Part shown: piece after piece, positions 16,739 to 25,181 of the stretch
Position numbering within the stretch: position 1 is the first letter of the stretch
Layout: every line of letters starts with the position of its first letter
Origin: Betaproteobacteria bacterium
GTDB taxonomy: Bacteria > Pseudomonadota > Gammaproteobacteria > Burkholderiales > JAHFQX01
Assembly: GCA_023259135.1 (NCBI GenBank)
Contig: JAHFQX010000023.1
Location: forward strand, 1-44,845
Direction of reading: 5' to 3'
Length of the DNA stretch: 44,845 bases
The notes under the pieces: model-generated
Told to the model about the DNA's origin: nothing
The model's database searches: none
Seen by the model: the letters and a program-made list of their open reading frames with translations, nothing else
Program-made: the position numbers and the translations under genes

Positions 16739-16773
16739 ACCCGCGGCTCCGGACCGAGCCCACGGCGCTTCGT

Positions 16774-16780
16774 GCTAGAA
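16774..16780 (+). promoter_or_regulatory. -10-like element before rnpB
   Basis: TAGAAT lies within 16775-16780, about 8 nt before the first base of the RNA. No clear -35 is visible. The position fits transcription beginning at the mature 5' end. Confidence 0.35.
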
Positions 16781-16787
16781 TAGCGCC

Positions 16788-17270
16788 GAAGCTGGCCAGG
16801 CAGCCGCTGTCCGGGGATTCCCGGATAGAGGAAAGTCCGGGCTCCGCAGAGCAGGATGCCGGCTAACAGCCGGAGGCCGCGAGGCCATGGAAAGTATCGC
16901 TACGGCGATTCCCCGGGTGAACCTTCCTGCCGGCGGTTGTTTTCGGTCCTTAGGGGCCGGAGATGACTTGCCGTAGGGTTTTTCTTGGGGGGCAACAGAA
17001 AAATACCGCCGATGGCCGCAGGGGCACAGGCAAGGGTGAAATGGCGCGCCCGCAAGGGCGGTACCGCAACCGAGGTTGCGGACGGGTAAGAGCCCACCGC
17101 GTTTCCGGCAACGGAAACGGCATGGCAAACCCCATCCGGAGCAAGACCAAATAGGGGAGCGATAGCGTGGCTCGCGCTGCTCCCGGGTAGGTCGCTCGAG
17201 CCCCCGGGCAACCGGTGGCCCAGATGAATGGCTGTCCACGACAGAACCCGGCTTATCGGCCAGCTTCACC
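16788..17270 (+). ncRNA. rnpB: RNase P RNA (type A) with a 96-nt insertion
   Basis: The catalytic RNA of RNase P. Conserved parts appear in order: the terminal helix GAAGCTGGCC pairing with GGCCAGCTTC, GAGGAAAGTCCGGGCTCC, CAACAGAAAAATACCGCC, GGCAAGGGTGAAA, GGTAAGAGCCCACCG, GGAGCAAGACCAAATAGGGG, and the 3' end ACAGAACCCGGCTTATCGG. It is about 483 nt, against 377 nt in E. coli. Most of the excess is an inserted block at about 16896-16991, between AAAGT and GCAACAG, two pieces normally joined. The P3 hairpin is short (TCCGGG-GATT-CCCGGA). Confidence 0.97.
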
Positions 17271-17292
17271 CTTATTCTCATAGCGGCCCCGC

Positions 17293-17739
17293 ATGGCGCG
17301 CCCCTTCAAAATCCCTGTTTCCGTGCTGGTGGTGATCCACACCCCGGACTTGCAGGTGCTGTTGCTGGAGCGAGCCGACCATCCCGGCTATTGGCAATCG
17401 GTCACCGGTAGCCAAGCTCCGGGGGAAACGCCATGGCGGACAGCGCTCCGGGAGCTCCAGGAGGAAACCGGACTGACAGCCGCCGACGGCAAGCTGACGG
17501 ACTGGCGGCTGACAGTCCGCTACGAAATTTTTCCCGAGTGGCGCCACCGTTATCCCCCCGGCACCACCCATAACACCGAACACGCTTTCGGGCTCCGGCT
17601 TCCCCAGGCCGTCAGTCCGCGCCTCAACCCCCGGGAGCATCTGGCGTTCCGCTGGCTGCCATGGGAGCGGGCCGCCGAGGAGGTATTCTCCTGGAGCAAC
17701 GCCGCGGCCATTCGGCTGCTCCCTGAAAAAAACCCTTAA
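17293..17739 (+). CDS. nudB: Dihydroneopterin triphosphate diphosphatase NudB
   Basis: A 148-aa Nudix hydrolase of folate synthesis, removing pyrophosphate from dihydroneopterin triphosphate. The Nudix box runs from GSQAPGETPWRTALREL into QEETGL (about residues 39-61). The NudB-type context YWQSVTGS before the box and EWRHRYPPGTTHNTEH after it are present. It starts 22 nt after rnpB. nadA follows on the same strand after 95 nt. Confidence 0.92.
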   Translation: MARPFKIPVSVLVVIHTPDLQVLLLERADHPGYWQSVTGSQAPGETPWRTALRELQEETGLTAADGKLTDWRLTVRYEIFPEWRHRYPPGTTHNTEHAFGLRLPQAVSPRLNPREHLAFRWLPWERAAEEVFSWSNAAAIRLLPEKNP

Positions 17740-17834
17740 CATACCCAAGCTCCACGCAACCCAGAGATGAATTTTCTGTCATAGGCTGGTAATGTTTGCC
17801 ATTTCCCGTTAGTTATCCGGCAAGGAGCCGATCC

Positions 17835-18932
17835 ATGCAAGCCGCCGCCATCGCTTTCGACCGCTTCCAGAAGATGCGTGACGACTCCTGCGAGCCTCGC
17901 ATCCTGGCGGCTAAATCCGCCCTGGGCCAGCGGGCCGTCATCCTCGGGCACCACTACCAGCGGGCCGACGTCTACAAGCACGCCGATCTCACCGGGGATT
18001 CCCTAAAACTGTCACGGCTGGCGTCCCAGACCGATGCCGAGTTCATCGTGTTCTGCGGCGTCCATTTCATGGCCGAAGTGGCCGATATCCTGAGCCGGCC
18101 AGAGCAAACCGCCATCCTGCCCGATCTTTCCGCGGGCTGCTCCATGGCCGACATGGCCAATCTGGCCAAGGTGGAACAAGCCTGGCAGGAACTGACCGAG
18201 GTGCTGGACCCCGATGCCCGGGTCATCCCGGTCACTTACATCAACTCCGCCGCCGATCTCAAGGCTTTTTGCGGAGAGCACGGCGGCATCGTCTGCACCT
18301 CCACCAACGCCCGGAAAATCCTGGAATGGTCCTTTGCCCGCCGGGAAAAAGTGCTGTTCTTTCCTGACCAGCACCTAGGCCGCTGGACCGCCCAGCAGAT
18401 GGGAATTCCCCTGGAGCAGATGGCGGTGTGGGACTTCGATCAACCCCTGGGCGGGCTCACGCCGCGGCAAATCCGCGACGCCAAGATGCTGCTGTGGAAA
18501 GGCCACTGCTCGGTGCACCAGATGTTCCAGGCCCAGCACATCCTGCGTTTTCGCAACCAATATCCCGACGGCTTGGTGATCTCTCATCCGGAATGCAATC
18601 TGGAGGTGTGCCGGCTTTCGGATTATGTCGGTTCCACCGAGTACATTATCCGCACCATCGCCGATGCCCCCGCCAACACCCGTTGGCTGGTCGGCACCGA
18701 ACTCAATCTGGTTAACCGCATCGCCGAGGAATTCAGACCCCAAGGCAAGATCATCCAGTTCATGGCGCCCTTGGTCTGCATGTGCTCCACCATGGCCCGC
18801 ATCGACCCCCAGCACCTTGCCTGGACCTTAGAAAACCTGGCGGCCGGCAAGGTAGTGAACCCCATCAAAGTCCCGCCCCACGAGGCGGCACTGGCCAAAA
18901 TCGCCCTGGAGCGCATGCTCGAAATCTCCTGA
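17835..18932 (+). CDS. nadA: Quinolinate synthase A
   Basis: A 365-aa 4Fe-4S enzyme that condenses iminoaspartate with dihydroxyacetone phosphate to quinolinate for NAD synthesis. VILGHHYQRADVYKHAD, FCGVHFMAE (first cluster Cys), GIVCTSTNARKIL and ISHPECNLEVC (second Cys region), and LVCMCSTMARI (third Cys) are all present. The start ATG at 17835 follows AAGGAG at 7 nt. The length is close to the gammaproteobacterial form. Confidence 0.96.
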   Translation: MQAAAIAFDRFQKMRDDSCEPRILAAKSALGQRAVILGHHYQRADVYKHADLTGDSLKLSRLASQTDAEFIVFCGVHFMAEVADILSRPEQTAILPDLSAGCSMADMANLAKVEQAWQELTEVLDPDARVIPVTYINSAADLKAFCGEHGGIVCTSTNARKILEWSFARREKVLFFPDQHLGRWTAQQMGIPLEQMAVWDFDQPLGGLTPRQIRDAKMLLWKGHCSVHQMFQAQHILRFRNQYPDGLVISHPECNLEVCRLSDYVGSTEYIIRTIADAPANTRWLVGTELNLVNRIAEEFRPQGKIIQFMAPLVCMCSTMARIDPQHLAWTLENLAAGKVVNPIKVPPHEAALAKIALERMLEIS

Positions 18933-19012
18933 GGTCCCCCAAACGCAAGGCGGTCCACTCTGCCGTTCCGCATCGTCTAGAATAGCCGGATTCCCGTTGC
19001 TTCCGGCCTTCC

Positions 19013-19765
19013 ATGAGCAAGTTGCTGCGCGTCGCCAGCTACAACATCCACAAAGGGTTCTCTTCCTTCAACCGCAGGCTGACAGTCCACGAGTTGCGGG
19101 AGAAGCTCCGGGGGCTAGGCGCCGACCTGGTATTTCTGCAAGAAGTGGTGGGGGCGCATCGAGAGCATGCCGTTCGACACCCCCATTGGCCGGAAGGCCC
19201 CCAGCATGAATTTCTCGCCGATTCGGTGTGGAGCGATTACGCCTATGGCAAGAACGCGGTCCATGCCGCCGGTCATCACGGCAACGCCATCTTGAGCCGC
19301 TATCCGATCCTGCGCTGGGACAATCAGGATATTTCCACCCATCGGCTGGAAAGCCGCGGCTTGCTCCACTGCGAAATTGCCGTGCCGGGCTGGGACGAGC
19401 CGGTGCATTGCGTCAACGTCCATCTCGGCCTGCTGGCCCGAGGCCGGCGTCAGCAATTAAGCCTGCTGGCCCACCGCCTCAACCGCCTTGCTCCGCCTGG
19501 AACCCCGCTCATCATTGCCGGGGACTTCAACGATTGGCGTCGGGAAGCCAGCTGGTTGCTGGCCAGGCAATTAGGGGTCAGCGAGGTCTTCGAGCTGACC
19601 GGCGGCCATCCGGCCAGGACGTTCCCCTCGTCCCTTCCCATGCTGAGCCTGGATCGCATCTATGTTCGCCACTTCCGGGTGGAGTGGGCCAAAGCCCACC
19701 ACGGCCGAGCCTGGGCCCGAATCTCCGACCACGCCGCCCTCATTGCCGGACTGCGCGCCCCATGA
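19013..19765 (+). CDS. Endonuclease/exonuclease/phosphatase family protein
   Basis: A 250-aa EEP-superfamily hydrolase. Motifs run RVASYNIHKG (N-terminal Asn), VFLQEVV (catalytic Glu), VNVHLGLLARGRRQQL, IIAGDFNDW (Asp/Asn), LDRIYV and ISDHAALIA (Asp/His). It hydrolyses phosphodiesters or phosphoesters in a metal-dependent way. Its stop overlaps the clsB start by 4 nt. This pairing with a phospholipase-D-type cardiolipin synthase suggests a role in phospholipid metabolism, though that is inference from context. Confidence 0.9.
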   Translation: MSKLLRVASYNIHKGFSSFNRRLTVHELREKLRGLGADLVFLQEVVGAHREHAVRHPHWPEGPQHEFLADSVWSDYAYGKNAVHAAGHHGNAILSRYPILRWDNQDISTHRLESRGLLHCEIAVPGWDEPVHCVNVHLGLLARGRRQQLSLLAHRLNRLAPPGTPLIIAGDFNDWRREASWLLARQLGVSEVFELTGGHPARTFPSSLPMLSLDRIYVRHFRVEWAKAHHGRAWARISDHAALIAGLRAP

Positions 19766-20931
19766 TTTCCTTCGTAGCCGGCAACCTCGCCACCTTGCTG
19801 CGCAACGGAGCCGAATATTTCCCCGCCCTGGAAGCGGCCATCGACGGGGCACTGCGGACAGTATATCTGGAAACCTACATTTTCGAGGACGACACAACCG
19901 GCCGGCGCATCGCCGCGGCCCTGGCCCGGGCAGCCCGGCGCGGGGTCCGGACCCATTTGTTGCTGGACGGTTTCGGCTCCCGCAAGCTCCCGAAACAGGT
20001 TGTCGACGCCCTGCTGGAAGCCGGCGCCATGGTGTTGTGGTACCGCCCGGCCACCCCGCCGTTTCGCCTCAGCCGTCGCAGCCTGCGGCGGCTGCACCGC
20101 AAGCTGGCGGTTATCGACGGCCGGCTGGCCTTTGTCGGCGGCATCAACATCGTCGACGACACCCTTACCTCGGACCCGCGCATGCCCCCCCGCTTCGATT
20201 ACGCGGTGGCCATCGAAGGCCCCTTGGCGACCGACATCCAGGCCGCCGTGCGCCGTCTATGGCTGCAAGTGGCTTGGGTGCATCTGAAGCGGCGTTGGCA
20301 AGACCATCATCCCGCGCCGCCGCGTCCCGAACCCCGCGGCGATCAGCATGCCGCCTTTCTGATCCGCAACAATTTCCGGCACCGCCGGGACATCCAAGAA
20401 GCCTACCTGGAAGCCATTGCCTCCGCCCGCAGCGAAATCGTCATCGCCAACGCCTATTTCTTCCCGGGACGCAGTTTTCGGCACGCCTTGATAGACGCCG
20501 CCCGGCGCGGAGTCCGGGTGGTGCTGCTGCTGCAAGGCCGGGTGGAATATGCCTTGCTCCACTACGGATCCCGCGCGCTCTACGGCAGCTTGCTGGACGC
20601 CGGCATCGAGATTCACGAATATCATCGCAGCTTCCTCCACGCCAAGGTGGCGGTGATCGACCGACGCTGGGCCACGGTGGGCTCGTCCAATATCGACCCG
20701 TTCAGCCTGCTGCTGGCGCAGGAAGCCAACGTGGTGCTGCTGGACCGGAAGTTCGCCGGGGAGTTGCGAAACAGCCTGGAACAAGCCCTCGCCGAAGGGA
20801 CGGCCCGGATCATGCAAGCTCGCTGGAAGCAGCAACCGCTCGGGATCCGAATTCTGAGCTGGCTATGCTACGGCCTGATGCGCCTGTTTACCGGCATCTC
20901 CTACCGACCCGACCGCACCGACCCGCACTGA
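19762..20931 (+). CDS. clsB: Cardiolipin synthase B (phospholipase-D family)
   Basis: A 389-aa PLD-family enzyme with two HKD motifs: HRKLAVIDGRLAFVGGIN (H112, K114, D119) and HAKVAVIDRRWATVGSSN (H293). These mark cardiolipin synthases that condense phosphatidyl groups at the inner membrane. The size and the lack of two N-terminal transmembrane helices point to the ClsB subfamily rather than ClsA. The C-terminal helix ILSWLCYGLMRLFTG may bind the membrane. It is translationally coupled to the EEP gene upstream. Confidence 0.92.
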   Translation: MISFVAGNLATLLRNGAEYFPALEAAIDGALRTVYLETYIFEDDTTGRRIAAALARAARRGVRTHLLLDGFGSRKLPKQVVDALLEAGAMVLWYRPATPPFRLSRRSLRRLHRKLAVIDGRLAFVGGINIVDDTLTSDPRMPPRFDYAVAIEGPLATDIQAAVRRLWLQVAWVHLKRRWQDHHPAPPRPEPRGDQHAAFLIRNNFRHRRDIQEAYLEAIASARSEIVIANAYFFPGRSFRHALIDAARRGVRVVLLLQGRVEYALLHYGSRALYGSLLDAGIEIHEYHRSFLHAKVAVIDRRWATVGSSNIDPFSLLLAQEANVVLLDRKFAGELRNSLEQALAEGTARIMQARWKQQPLGIRILSWLCYGLMRLFTGISYRPDRTDPH

Positions 20932-20960
20932 CGGCGGAACAACACGGCTGTCGAGCTTTG

Positions 20961-21884
20961 CTACGTGGGATAAAGAAACTCCCCCTCCCGGCGCACCGCG
21001 TGGGCGCGCTCCAGTTCGTCCAGCAGCATATGGGCCAATTCAGCAAGGGGAAGCCGGAAGAAGAACCGGTTGTAATCCCGGTAGCAAGGCACCCGCTCCA
21101 TGAACTCGGGAAGCTCTGCCAGCGCCATGCGTCCCCGATCCAGCAGGGAAAACACCAGCATCACTTTGAGTACATGGCGGGCCATGCGCTTTTCATCGGC
21201 GAAGAAGGCATCCACCCGACGTTGCGCCCGCTCCACGGCCGCGGGAACATCGGTAAAGGGCCGGCCGTGGCCGGGGATCAGCAGAGCCACGTCGAGTTCG
21301 GCGATCGCTTCCAGAGTGGCGCGGGCCGCCCGTAGCCGACCGAAATCTCCCGGCGGCTCGGGGAGCACTACCCCAAAGCCGTTTTCCCACAAGGCGTCGC
21401 CGGAAATCAGCAGCTTTTCCTCCGGACAGTAAAACATCAGCGCTTCCATATCGTGACCGGGAGCCGCGACGGCCCGCCACTCGAGTCCACCCAGCCGCAG
21501 AATATCGCCAGGAGCGATGGTGCCATCGAAAACGAAGGGCTCCGCCCGCTGGTCGGCGTAGTCCAGCCAGAGGCCCAAGGTATCCCATTGCTCGATGAGG
21601 GGCGCCTCGCCCACCGGGATAGTGACCCGGCAGCCGTATTCCCGGCGCAATGCGGCATTGCCGCCCATGTGGTCGCTGTGGCAGTGGGTGTTGATAAGCC
21701 AGTGGAGGGGGCGGTCGGCCAGGGCATCGGGAGCCTTGAGCAGGGCCAGGGTCTCGGCCACCTTGCCGCCGTAGCCGCTGTCCACCAGAACATTCCGCTC
21801 CGGCCCCAGAAACAGGATATGGTTGGCGCTCGACCAATCCCGGACGATCACCCGCATCGAGAGCGGCAATGGGTAGTTGTCCAT
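20961..21884 (-). CDS. Metallo-beta-lactamase-fold hydrolase
   Basis: A 307-aa MBL-fold enzyme. The zinc motif HCHSDH lies in INTHCHSDHMGGN. A later His (AAPGHDMEAL), the bridging Asp (LLISGDALWENGFG) and IPGHGRPF complete the metal site. The C-terminal helical region (residues 230-307) with PCYRDYNRFFFRLPL may form a lid. The substrate is unknown; glyoxalase II-like thioesterase or quinolone-hydrolase-like roles are possible. The start at 21884 (MDNYPLPLS) is preferred, as the upstream in-frame extension reads like non-coding DNA. It is divergent from the ABC exporter. Confidence 0.85.
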   Translation of the reverse strand: MDNYPLPLSMRVIVRDWSSANHILFLGPERNVLVDSGYGGKVAETLALLKAPDALADRPLHWLINTHCHSDHMGGNAALRREYGCRVTIPVGEAPLIEQWDTLGLWLDYADQRAEPFVFDGTIAPGDILRLGGLEWRAVAAPGHDMEALMFYCPEEKLLISGDALWENGFGVVLPEPPGDFGRLRAARATLEAIAELDVALLIPGHGRPFTDVPAAVERAQRRVDAFFADEKRMARHVLKVMLVFSLLDRGRMALAELPEFMERVPCYRDYNRFFFRLPLAELAHMLLDELERAHAVRREGEFLYPT

Positions 21885-21950
21885 GCCGCCATTGTGCCGC
21901 AATCCTCCGGCATCCGGAACCCCGACCGGCACGTCACGCTCGGAGTGCCC

Positions 21951-21956
21951 TATAAT
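21951..21956 (+). promoter_or_regulatory. Perfect -10 hexamer before the ABC exporter
   Basis: TATAAT, 22 nt before the ATG at 21979. No good -35 is visible at 16-18 nt, so the promoter may depend on an activator. Confidence 0.45.
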
Positions 21957-21978
21957 CACGGCTCTTCCCGATCCGAAC

Positions 21979-23814
21979 ATGCGTTTCTCCCACACCGGCC
22001 CACCTCCCGCCCGTCGCAGCGATTGGAAAACGCTGCGCACCCTGCTGCCCTACCTGGCCGAGTTCAAGGGCCGGGTGGCCATCGCGCTGGGGCTGCTGGT
22101 GCTGGCCAAGCTATGCAACGTGGCGGTGCCGCTGGTGCTCAAGGAGATTGTCGATCGGTTGAGTCCCCAATCCCTGCCGCTGGCGCTGCCGCTGGCCCTG
22201 TTGTTGGGGTACGGCGCTCTGCGCTTGGGAACCACGCTGTTCGCGGAAATCCGGGACGCGGCGTTCGCCAAGGTGATTCAGCGAGCCACCCGCCGCGCTG
22301 CCCTGAAGGTATTTCGCCATCTCCACAGCCTGAGCCTGCGCTTTCATTTGGAGCGCCAGACCGGGGGCGTCTCTCGGGATATCGAGCGGGGGACCCGGGG
22401 AATCTCCTTCTTGTTGAACTTCATGATCTTCAACATCCTGCCCACCCTGCTGGAAATCGGCTTGGTGGCGACCGTCTTGCTTTCCAAATACGACCTGCGC
22501 TTCGCCGCGGTGACCTTCGCCACCCTGGGAGCCTATGTGCTCTTCACCCTGATCATCACCGAATGGCGCATGGTGTTCCGCCGCACCATGAACCAGATGG
22601 ACTCCAAGGCCAACACCCGCGCCATCGACAGCCTGCTCAACTACGAGACCGTCAAATATTTCTGCAACGAACCTTTCGAGGCGCGCCGCTACGACGAGAA
22701 CCTTCATAGCTGGGAAGACGCGGCGGTACGCAACCAGACCTCGCTGGCCGCTCTCAATGCCGGCCAAAGCGCCATCGTCGCCGCCGGCGTCACCATCCTC
22801 ATGGTGCTGGCAGCCCAGGGCGTGGTGGATGGCGCTCTGACCCTAGGCGATTTGGTGCTGGTCAATGCCTACATGATCCAGCTTTACATGCCGTTGCATT
22901 TTTTAGGCTTCGTCTACCGGGAAATCAAGCACTCCCTGGCCGACATGGAAAAAATGTTCGGGCTGCTGGAAGAGCCGCGGGAGGTGGAGGATCGGCCGGG
23001 AGCTCCCGACCTGGAGCCCAACGGCGGGGCGATCCGTTTCGAAGCCGTGGATTTTTCCTATGAACCGCGGCGCGCCATTCTCCATCAAGTCGGCTTCAGC
23101 ATCCCGGCGGGACGCACCGTGGCCGTAGTCGGCCCCAGCGGCGCGGGCAAATCCACCCTGGCGCGGCTGTTGTTCCGATTTTACGATGTCACCGGAGGTC
23201 GTATCCTGGTGAACGGCCAGGATATCCGGGAAGTCACTCAACACTCGTTGCGGGCCGCCATCGGCATCGTCCCCCAGGACACGGTGCTGTTCAACGACAC
23301 CATCTATTACAACATCCGCTACGGCCGTCCCGACGCCGGGCCGGAAGAAATCATGGAAGCCGCCCGGGCCGCCCATATCCACGATTTTATCGTGGGCCTG
23401 CCCGATGGCTACGATAGCTTGGTGGGGGAACGGGGGCTCAAGCTCTCCGGCGGAGAAAAGCAACGGGTGGCCATCGCCCGAGCCATTCTTAAAAATCCCG
23501 TCATTCTGATTTTCGACGAGGCGACTTCAGCCTTGGACTCCGCCTCGGAGCAAGCCATCCAACGGGAACTGGAACGCATCGCCATCGACCGCACCACCCT
23601 GGTCATCGCCCATCGCTTATCCACCGTGACCCACGCCCATCAAATTCTGGTGATGGACGGCGGCCGCATCGTCGAACAGGGTAATCACGAACAACTATTG
23701 GATCTCAAAGGATTTTACGCCCGGATGTGGGCATTGCAACAGCAGGAAGAGCGGAAAAACACGCCTTTCCCAGGAGTCGCGGATAATAACAAGATAATCA
23801 ATAAGATCAATTAA
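21979..23814 (+). CDS. Atm1/HMT-type ABC exporter
   Basis: A 611-aa half-transporter with the membrane domain fused to the ATPase. Six membrane helices lie within residues 20-330. Walker A GPSGAGKST is near 385-393, the signature LSGGEKQRV near 489, and Walker B ILIFDEATSALD near 510. The EPFEARRYDENLHSWEDAAV stretch and the TETVKYF-like NYETVKYF are hallmarks of the Atm1 group, which exports glutathione-linked sulfur or metal compounds. It works as a homodimer in the inner membrane. It is monocistronic. Confidence 0.92.
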   Translation: MRFSHTGPPPARRSDWKTLRTLLPYLAEFKGRVAIALGLLVLAKLCNVAVPLVLKEIVDRLSPQSLPLALPLALLLGYGALRLGTTLFAEIRDAAFAKVIQRATRRAALKVFRHLHSLSLRFHLERQTGGVSRDIERGTRGISFLLNFMIFNILPTLLEIGLVATVLLSKYDLRFAAVTFATLGAYVLFTLIITEWRMVFRRTMNQMDSKANTRAIDSLLNYETVKYFCNEPFEARRYDENLHSWEDAAVRNQTSLAALNAGQSAIVAAGVTILMVLAAQGVVDGALTLGDLVLVNAYMIQLYMPLHFLGFVYREIKHSLADMEKMFGLLEEPREVEDRPGAPDLEPNGGAIRFEAVDFSYEPRRAILHQVGFSIPAGRTVAVVGPSGAGKSTLARLLFRFYDVTGGRILVNGQDIREVTQHSLRAAIGIVPQDTVLFNDTIYYNIRYGRPDAGPEEIMEAARAAHIHDFIVGLPDGYDSLVGERGLKLSGGEKQRVAIARAILKNPVILIFDEATSALDSASEQAIQRELERIAIDRTTLVIAHRLSTVTHAHQILVMDGGRIVEQGNHEQLLDLKGFYARMWALQQQEERKNTPFPGVADNNKIINKIN

Positions 23815-23839
23815 TTAAAATTTAATTCTAAAGCGCTTG

Positions 23840-23868
23840 TTGATGTTTTGCGGGTTTCCGGATAGCAT
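23840..23868 (+). promoter_or_regulatory. Putative sigma70 promoter for the DD-peptidase gene
   Basis: TTGATG, a 17-nt spacer, then TAGCAT. The surrounding AT-rich stretch differs from the GC-rich genes. The predicted start near 23875 leaves about 31 nt to the ATG at 23906. Confidence 0.45.
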
Positions 23869-23905
23869 GGGTATCGATTTTCGACATGAACCGCAGGAGG
23901 TCAGA

Positions 23906-24907
23906 ATGGATGGATTCAAGAGGAAGTCCCGTCACCCCATTCGATGGACCCCCTTGATCACCATTTTGACCCTTTTCCTCTTCGCTTTCACCGGGATAGG
24001 GATGCCCGGGGAAGCCTGGGCCGTCAAATCGTCTCGGTCCGGCGCCAAGCCCGCTCCCAAGCACGTCAAAAAAGCCAAAGCCAAGCCCAAACGCGTCCGC
24101 AATGCAGCCGCCCAACTACAAGATTCCGTACGCGGCCCGTTGCGCCTGAGTTCCACCTCGGCATTGGTAATGGATCTGGAAGCGTCCCGGGAATTTTACG
24201 CCAAGAACCCCACCGCGATCATGCCCATCGCCTCCATCACCAAGCTGATGACCGCCATGGTGGTATTGGACACCCGGTTACCCCTGGATGAGACGGTTAC
24301 CATCAGTTCGGACGATATGGATGCCCTGCGCCATACCGGATCAAGATTGGCCGTAGGCACCCAGCTCCCCCGCCGGGAACTGTTGCGGCTAGCCCTCATG
24401 TCCTCGGAAAACCGCGCCGCAGCCGCCTTGGGGCGGGTCTATCCGGGGGGAAGCGAGTCCTTCGTAGCCGCCATGAATCAAAAAGCCGCCGCCCTGGGGA
24501 TGCATAACACCCGTTTCGTCGATTCCACCGGATTGCACAACGAAAATCGCTCCACGGCCCAGGACTTGGCCCGCATGGTCAAGGCCGCTTATGAATACCC
24601 CCTGATTCGGGAATTCACCACCACCGCCGCCTACGAAATCGAAATCCCCGGCCACCAACGCACCCTGGTCTATCGCAACTCCAATCTGCTGGTCAAAGAC
24701 AACCGTTGGGACATCGGCCTTTCCAAAACCGGTTATATCATCGAGGCTGGCCGTTGCCTGGTGATGCAGGCCCGCATCGGTGCCCGTCCCGTAGTCATCG
24801 TATTGCTGGATTCCCTCGGGAAATACTCCCGCATCGGGGATGCCAACCGCATCAAACGCTGGTTGGAAACCCGGATGGCCACCGCCGGCCGGACCGTTTC
24901 CGGTTAA
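23906..24907 (+). CDS. pbpG: D-alanyl-D-alanine endopeptidase, PBP7 type
   Basis: A 333-aa low-molecular-mass penicillin-binding protein (S11 family) that cuts peptidoglycan cross-links in the periplasm. The active-site triad is complete: SITK with S110 and K113, SEN in LMSSENRAAAAL, and KTG in LSKTGYIIEAG. A signal peptide (WTPLITILTLFLFAFTG) is followed by a basic linker rich in K-P-A. The start ATG at 23906 follows AGGAGG; an in-frame ATG at 23837 adds 23 residues with no ribosome site. Its stop overlaps the next ATG by 1 nt (TAATG). Confidence 0.93.
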   Translation: MDGFKRKSRHPIRWTPLITILTLFLFAFTGIGMPGEAWAVKSSRSGAKPAPKHVKKAKAKPKRVRNAAAQLQDSVRGPLRLSSTSALVMDLEASREFYAKNPTAIMPIASITKLMTAMVVLDTRLPLDETVTISSDDMDALRHTGSRLAVGTQLPRRELLRLALMSSENRAAAALGRVYPGGSESFVAAMNQKAAALGMHNTRFVDSTGLHNENRSTAQDLARMVKAAYEYPLIREFTTTAAYEIEIPGHQRTLVYRNSNLLVKDNRWDIGLSKTGYIIEAGRCLVMQARIGARPVVIVLLDSLGKYSRIGDANRIKRWLETRMATAGRTVSG

Positions 24908-25152
24908 TGGCCCATCCCGTCGTAGGGAAATTCGGCCAGAAAACCGGCGCCGGCTACTACCGCTATGAACCGGGCACCCGGAGCCCATTACCTGACCCGG
25001 AAATAAAACGAATCATCATTGAATGCGCCCGAGATGCGGGTATCGTGCCCTGCCCCATCGCCGATGAAGAAATCGTCGAGCGCTGCATCTACTCCCTGAT
25101 CAACGAGGGGGCCAAGATACTGGAAGAAGGCATTGCCCACGGCGAACGATAA
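24907..25152 (+). pseudogene. Fragment of a 3-hydroxyacyl-CoA dehydrogenase (FadB/FadJ-like)
   Basis: The 81 codons read VGKFGQKTGAGYYRYEPGTR, then IIIECARDAGIVPCPIADEE and IVERCIYSLINEGAKILEEG. This matches the C-terminal 3HCDH region of FadB-like dehydrogenases (G-R-x-G-Q-K-T-G-x-G-x-Y-x-Y and E-I-x-E-R-x-x-Y-x-L-x-N-E-G). The NAD-binding domain, the first part of the C-terminal domain, and the piece following EEGIA are missing. The frame is fused directly onto the end of the DD-peptidase gene. It may be translated by coupling but cannot be an active dehydrogenase. Confidence 0.85.
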
Positions 25153-25181
25153 ATCCAGGAAAGAAATATCCCTGGATGCCG

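Noticed and set aside
16775-17281. A 168-codon minus-strand frame over rnpB
   Set aside because: The region is a structural RNA gene on the other strand. The frame has no ribosome site or recognisable protein.
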